Origin: Photorhabdus khanii NC19 | GTDB taxonomy: Bacteria; Pseudomonadota; Gammaproteobacteria; Enterobacterales; Enterobacteriaceae | Assembly: GCF_000517265.1 (NCBI RefSeq) | Contig: NZ_AYSJ01000013.1 | Span: 428,565-480,712, forward strand | Length of the DNA: 52,148 bases | Direction of reading: 5' to 3' | Part shown: piece after piece, positions 50,080 through 52,148 of the stretch | How the letters are laid out: each line of letters opens with the position of its first letter | Numbering within the stretch: position 1 is the first letter of the stretch | The notes under the pieces: model-generated | Database searches by the model: none | Seen by the model: the letters and a program-made list of their open reading frames with translations, nothing else | What the model was told of the DNA's origin: nothing | Program-made: the position numbers and the translations under genes

Positions 50080-50204
50080 ACTGTCACCATTAGTCCCATG
50101 GTTTACTGTTGAAAACAAAATAACAATGCTTAAGAAAATATTATAGTATGTAATAAAGAAATCGCCAGTTTACAAACAAGAAAAAGCTCAATCAGCTAAA
50201 TTTA

Positions 50205-51707
50205 TTATCCAGCAGGAACAGTATCAATGTATCCAAACCAAATCTTCGATTCCATTTGGCCTACGCTGTAGGTGATATAAACTGAGCCTGTCGTACCATC
50301 ACGATATGAATCTATATTAGTAAAAGGCGCCTGACCAAGCAGAATAATAGCCTCTCCAGCCGCTACTTCGTCGGCAGTTACCGTATGAGGCTCAACAGAA
50401 TAAAGTTTCGAAGATGGATTCTCATTGACAATACCATTAACGTAAATACGTATATTGATAACATTATTTACCTCTATTCCACTGTTTTTACCCACAGCAA
50501 TATGGGCATCTAATCCTCCGCCTAAGATATCGTTAAGATTGATCCAAGCTGGCCAGCCAAATTCCAACTGTAGCATATGACTAAAAATTCTGGGTCTCTC
50601 TAATATACGCCTAATCTCTGGTGGTAGATTTGGTGCTGACTTCGTTAAATTAAAATAGAGGGCAGATGACATAGTTATATTTCCCGTTACATCAGCCTTA
50701 TAATAATATAATTCATTTCCACCAATATTTGGAATATTGGCATATGGAACTAAAATAAACGAATTATCCAACTGATTCAGATCAGTAATGATAGTAGACA
50801 CACTTGGCGTTTCGTCATTATCTTCTCTGATCATTAAGAAAACTGTGTCTTTCGGTTTAACACCTTCATAAAATGGGATACTCACATGAAAACCCGTACT
50901 GCTATTTCCTATTGATGGCGTTAATTTATTACCATTCAGTTCTTCAATATCTGGTGCCGCCAGCGTTGGAGCAATGCCTTCTGTAATAAACAGAATGTTT
51001 AATAAAGATTTCTTTGAAAAATCCGGTAATTCTGTGAACATATCAACTGTATAATTACTATTCTTCTTCTTACAAGGGAAAATCCTTAAAGCAACGAAAC
51101 CATTTTTATCCGTATTAATATAGTATTTATTATTATTATAATTTAGAACAAGAGGCAATATTTCTTCCGTAATTTGTTCTCCATCATACCCAAAAATACG
51201 CACTAAATTATCAATTACCAGAGGAATTTGAAAATAGGGTAGCGGCTCATTTATTTTACTCAGCGCATATAGATTAACAAGGAGACTGCCATTAGATGCA
51301 GAAGGTTTCTCATCATCTGCTGCCGGAGATAAATCTTTTATCAACGAATCACCAATAATGATAGGTTCAAACGCTGCATGTGAAAAACCATTTTTATCAA
51401 TAGGATGAAACGCAATATCCAATTTAGCATCGGGATCCGTAGCCTTATCCATTGAAAATGTTATGGTGAAATCATCGGAGCCAGAAGCAGCAGTAACAAC
51501 AAATTTCGCAGTACAGATATTTTTCTCAACATCTCTTGAAATACGAGGGATCTCATCAAAATGGGTATTTTTCGGGTTATCGTACACTATGTCAGTCGAA
51601 TCCGTTACTTTATGAGTATCATCGCCTGAATAAGTCACAGTAATAACAACCGGGTACTCCTCTAAAACCGTTATTCCTGAAATTATATCTGCTTTAAGTG
51701 TCGACAT
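50205..51707 (-). CDS. Large Ig-like-fold paralogue, copy 3
   Basis: A 500-residue third member of the family, starting MSTLKADIISGITVLEEYPV with the same TGAGG ribosome site (frame opens 33 bases earlier). It is the most divergent of the three in the middle (KKKNSNYTVDMFTELPDFSK region and FGWPAWINLNDILGGGLDA) but keeps the FEPIIIGDSLIKDLSPAADD segment and the C-terminal EPHTVTADEVAAGEAIILLG unit. It lies furthest upstream in the array. It has no signal peptide or recognised enzyme motif. Confidence 0.72.
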   Translation of the reverse strand: MSTLKADIISGITVLEEYPVVITVTYSGDDTHKVTDSTDIVYDNPKNTHFDEIPRISRDVEKNICTAKFVVTAASGSDDFTITFSMDKATDPDAKLDIAFHPIDKNGFSHAAFEPIIIGDSLIKDLSPAADDEKPSASNGSLLVNLYALSKINEPLPYFQIPLVIDNLVRIFGYDGEQITEEILPLVLNYNNNKYYINTDKNGFVALRIFPCKKKNSNYTVDMFTELPDFSKKSLLNILFITEGIAPTLAAPDIEELNGNKLTPSIGNSSTGFHVSIPFYEGVKPKDTVFLMIREDNDETPSVSTIITDLNQLDNSFILVPYANIPNIGGNELYYYKADVTGNITMSSALYFNLTKSAPNLPPEIRRILERPRIFSHMLQLEFGWPAWINLNDILGGGLDAHIAVGKNSGIEVNNVINIRIYVNGIVNENPSSKLYSVEPHTVTADEVAAGEAIILLGQAPFTNIDSYRDGTTGSVYITYSVGQMESKIWFGYIDTVPAG

Positions 51708-51929
51708 ATTAAACCTCATATTAAAGTTAAACACCAACAAGTAACAAACACCTAATTTCCATCAAAATAATGTTCTTTTACAATGATACTTACTACTTAT
51801 TATCTCCTCCCTGTTTCTCACATAAATAAACTATTTACTTTAACCATTACTGTAATAGCAATGCATTCCCCATCCAAAATATCTCATAAAATTGGATGTA
51901 GTGCTTCCTCTGCATATTCAAGAAACTAA

Positions 51930-52010
51930 GGCAGAACTACCAGCATATGATCCACATATGAAAAAAGCACCTGACCAAACTGAATAACATCTACTCCAAC
52001 CGCAGGGTGA
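51930..52010 (-). pseudogene. Fragment of a fourth large paralogue's 3' end
   Basis: The stretch AAAAAAGCACCTGACCAAAC and ACATCTACTCCAACCGCAGG matches, with substitutions and indels, the plus-strand image of the C-terminal EVAAGEAIILLGQAPF segment of the other copies (compare 50320-50375). No open frame remains. It indicates at least one more lost copy at or beyond the right edge of the window. Confidence 0.5.
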
Positions 52011-52148
52011 GATCTCACATTTTTAATAAGGTTATTTTAGTTAAATAAAAATCAGAATATGACTTTTTATAGGCATTTCTCTCATTAAAACGTTAAGATC
52101 TCTCTCTTCCATAAAAAAGCGATCCTAATAATGAGTATTTCTAATTTT

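Overview
The window looks like the chromosome of a Photorhabdus species. The strongest evidence is a complete bacterial luciferase operon (luxCDABE order, minus strand, 17950-23735) whose products I recognise as the Photorhabdus type. It sits among ordinary enterobacterial housekeeping genes (argS, murJ, rimJ, mdtH, ghrA, hemA-prfA-prmC, lolB-ispE-prs). Several protein residues differ from the P. luminescens sequences I remember, so I do not name a species.

Layout. (1) 1-3869: a type VI secretion cargo locus on the minus strand. It encodes a class 3 lipase effector, an intact putative membrane-anchored immunity protein, a frameshifted second immunity copy, and the 5' end of a vgrG that itself appears frameshifted at its start. 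(2) 3870-4963: AT-rich spacer holding a two-repeat relic of a type I-E CRISPR array. (3) 4964-15460: argS, a stand-alone type II thioesterase, murJ, a DUF29 gene, an orphan 16-repeat type I-F CRISPR array, rimJ, mdtH, yceB, ycdY and ghrA. (4) 15700-17970: tRNA-Ser(GGA) with a duplicated 3' end and terminator, a transposase relic, a small unknown gene pair and a truncated higA-like antitoxin, together resembling a worn tRNA-linked insertion site. (5) 17950-23735: luxCDABE, with a 127-bp ERIC element wedged between luxB and luxE. (6) 24047-32110: an eight-gene minus-strand biosynthetic cluster. (7) 32789-42678: dauA, kdsA-sirB1-prmC-prfA-hemA, lolB-ispE-prs and ychH. (8) 43112-52148: a family of Ig-like-fold proteins with three large near-identical paralogues, intact partner genes at the downstream end and several decayed fragments.

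The most interesting region is the cluster at 24047-32110, directly upstream of lux on the same strand. It encodes a ketoreductase-type SDR, an acyl carrier protein, an active ketosynthase plus a ketosynthase-like protein without the catalytic cysteine, a hotdog dehydratase, a NodU/TobZ-type carbamoyltransferase, a class II synthetase-like amino acid:[carrier protein] ligase homologue, and a BtrH-like acyltransferase homologue. KS/KS-like, KR, DH and ACP without an enoyl reductase is the gene set of highly reducing type II polyketide (polyene) systems. The last two genes resemble the amino-acid loading and transfer logic of butirosin biosynthesis. I infer a small-molecule pathway that couples a short unsaturated or hydroxylated acyl chain, an amino acid and a carbamoyl group. 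I do not recognise the cluster as a characterised pathway; product and acceptor are unknown.

All calls come from reading the sequence without database searches. Family assignments rest on motifs, length and remembered homologues. Start sites were chosen from visible ribosome binding sites and family length.
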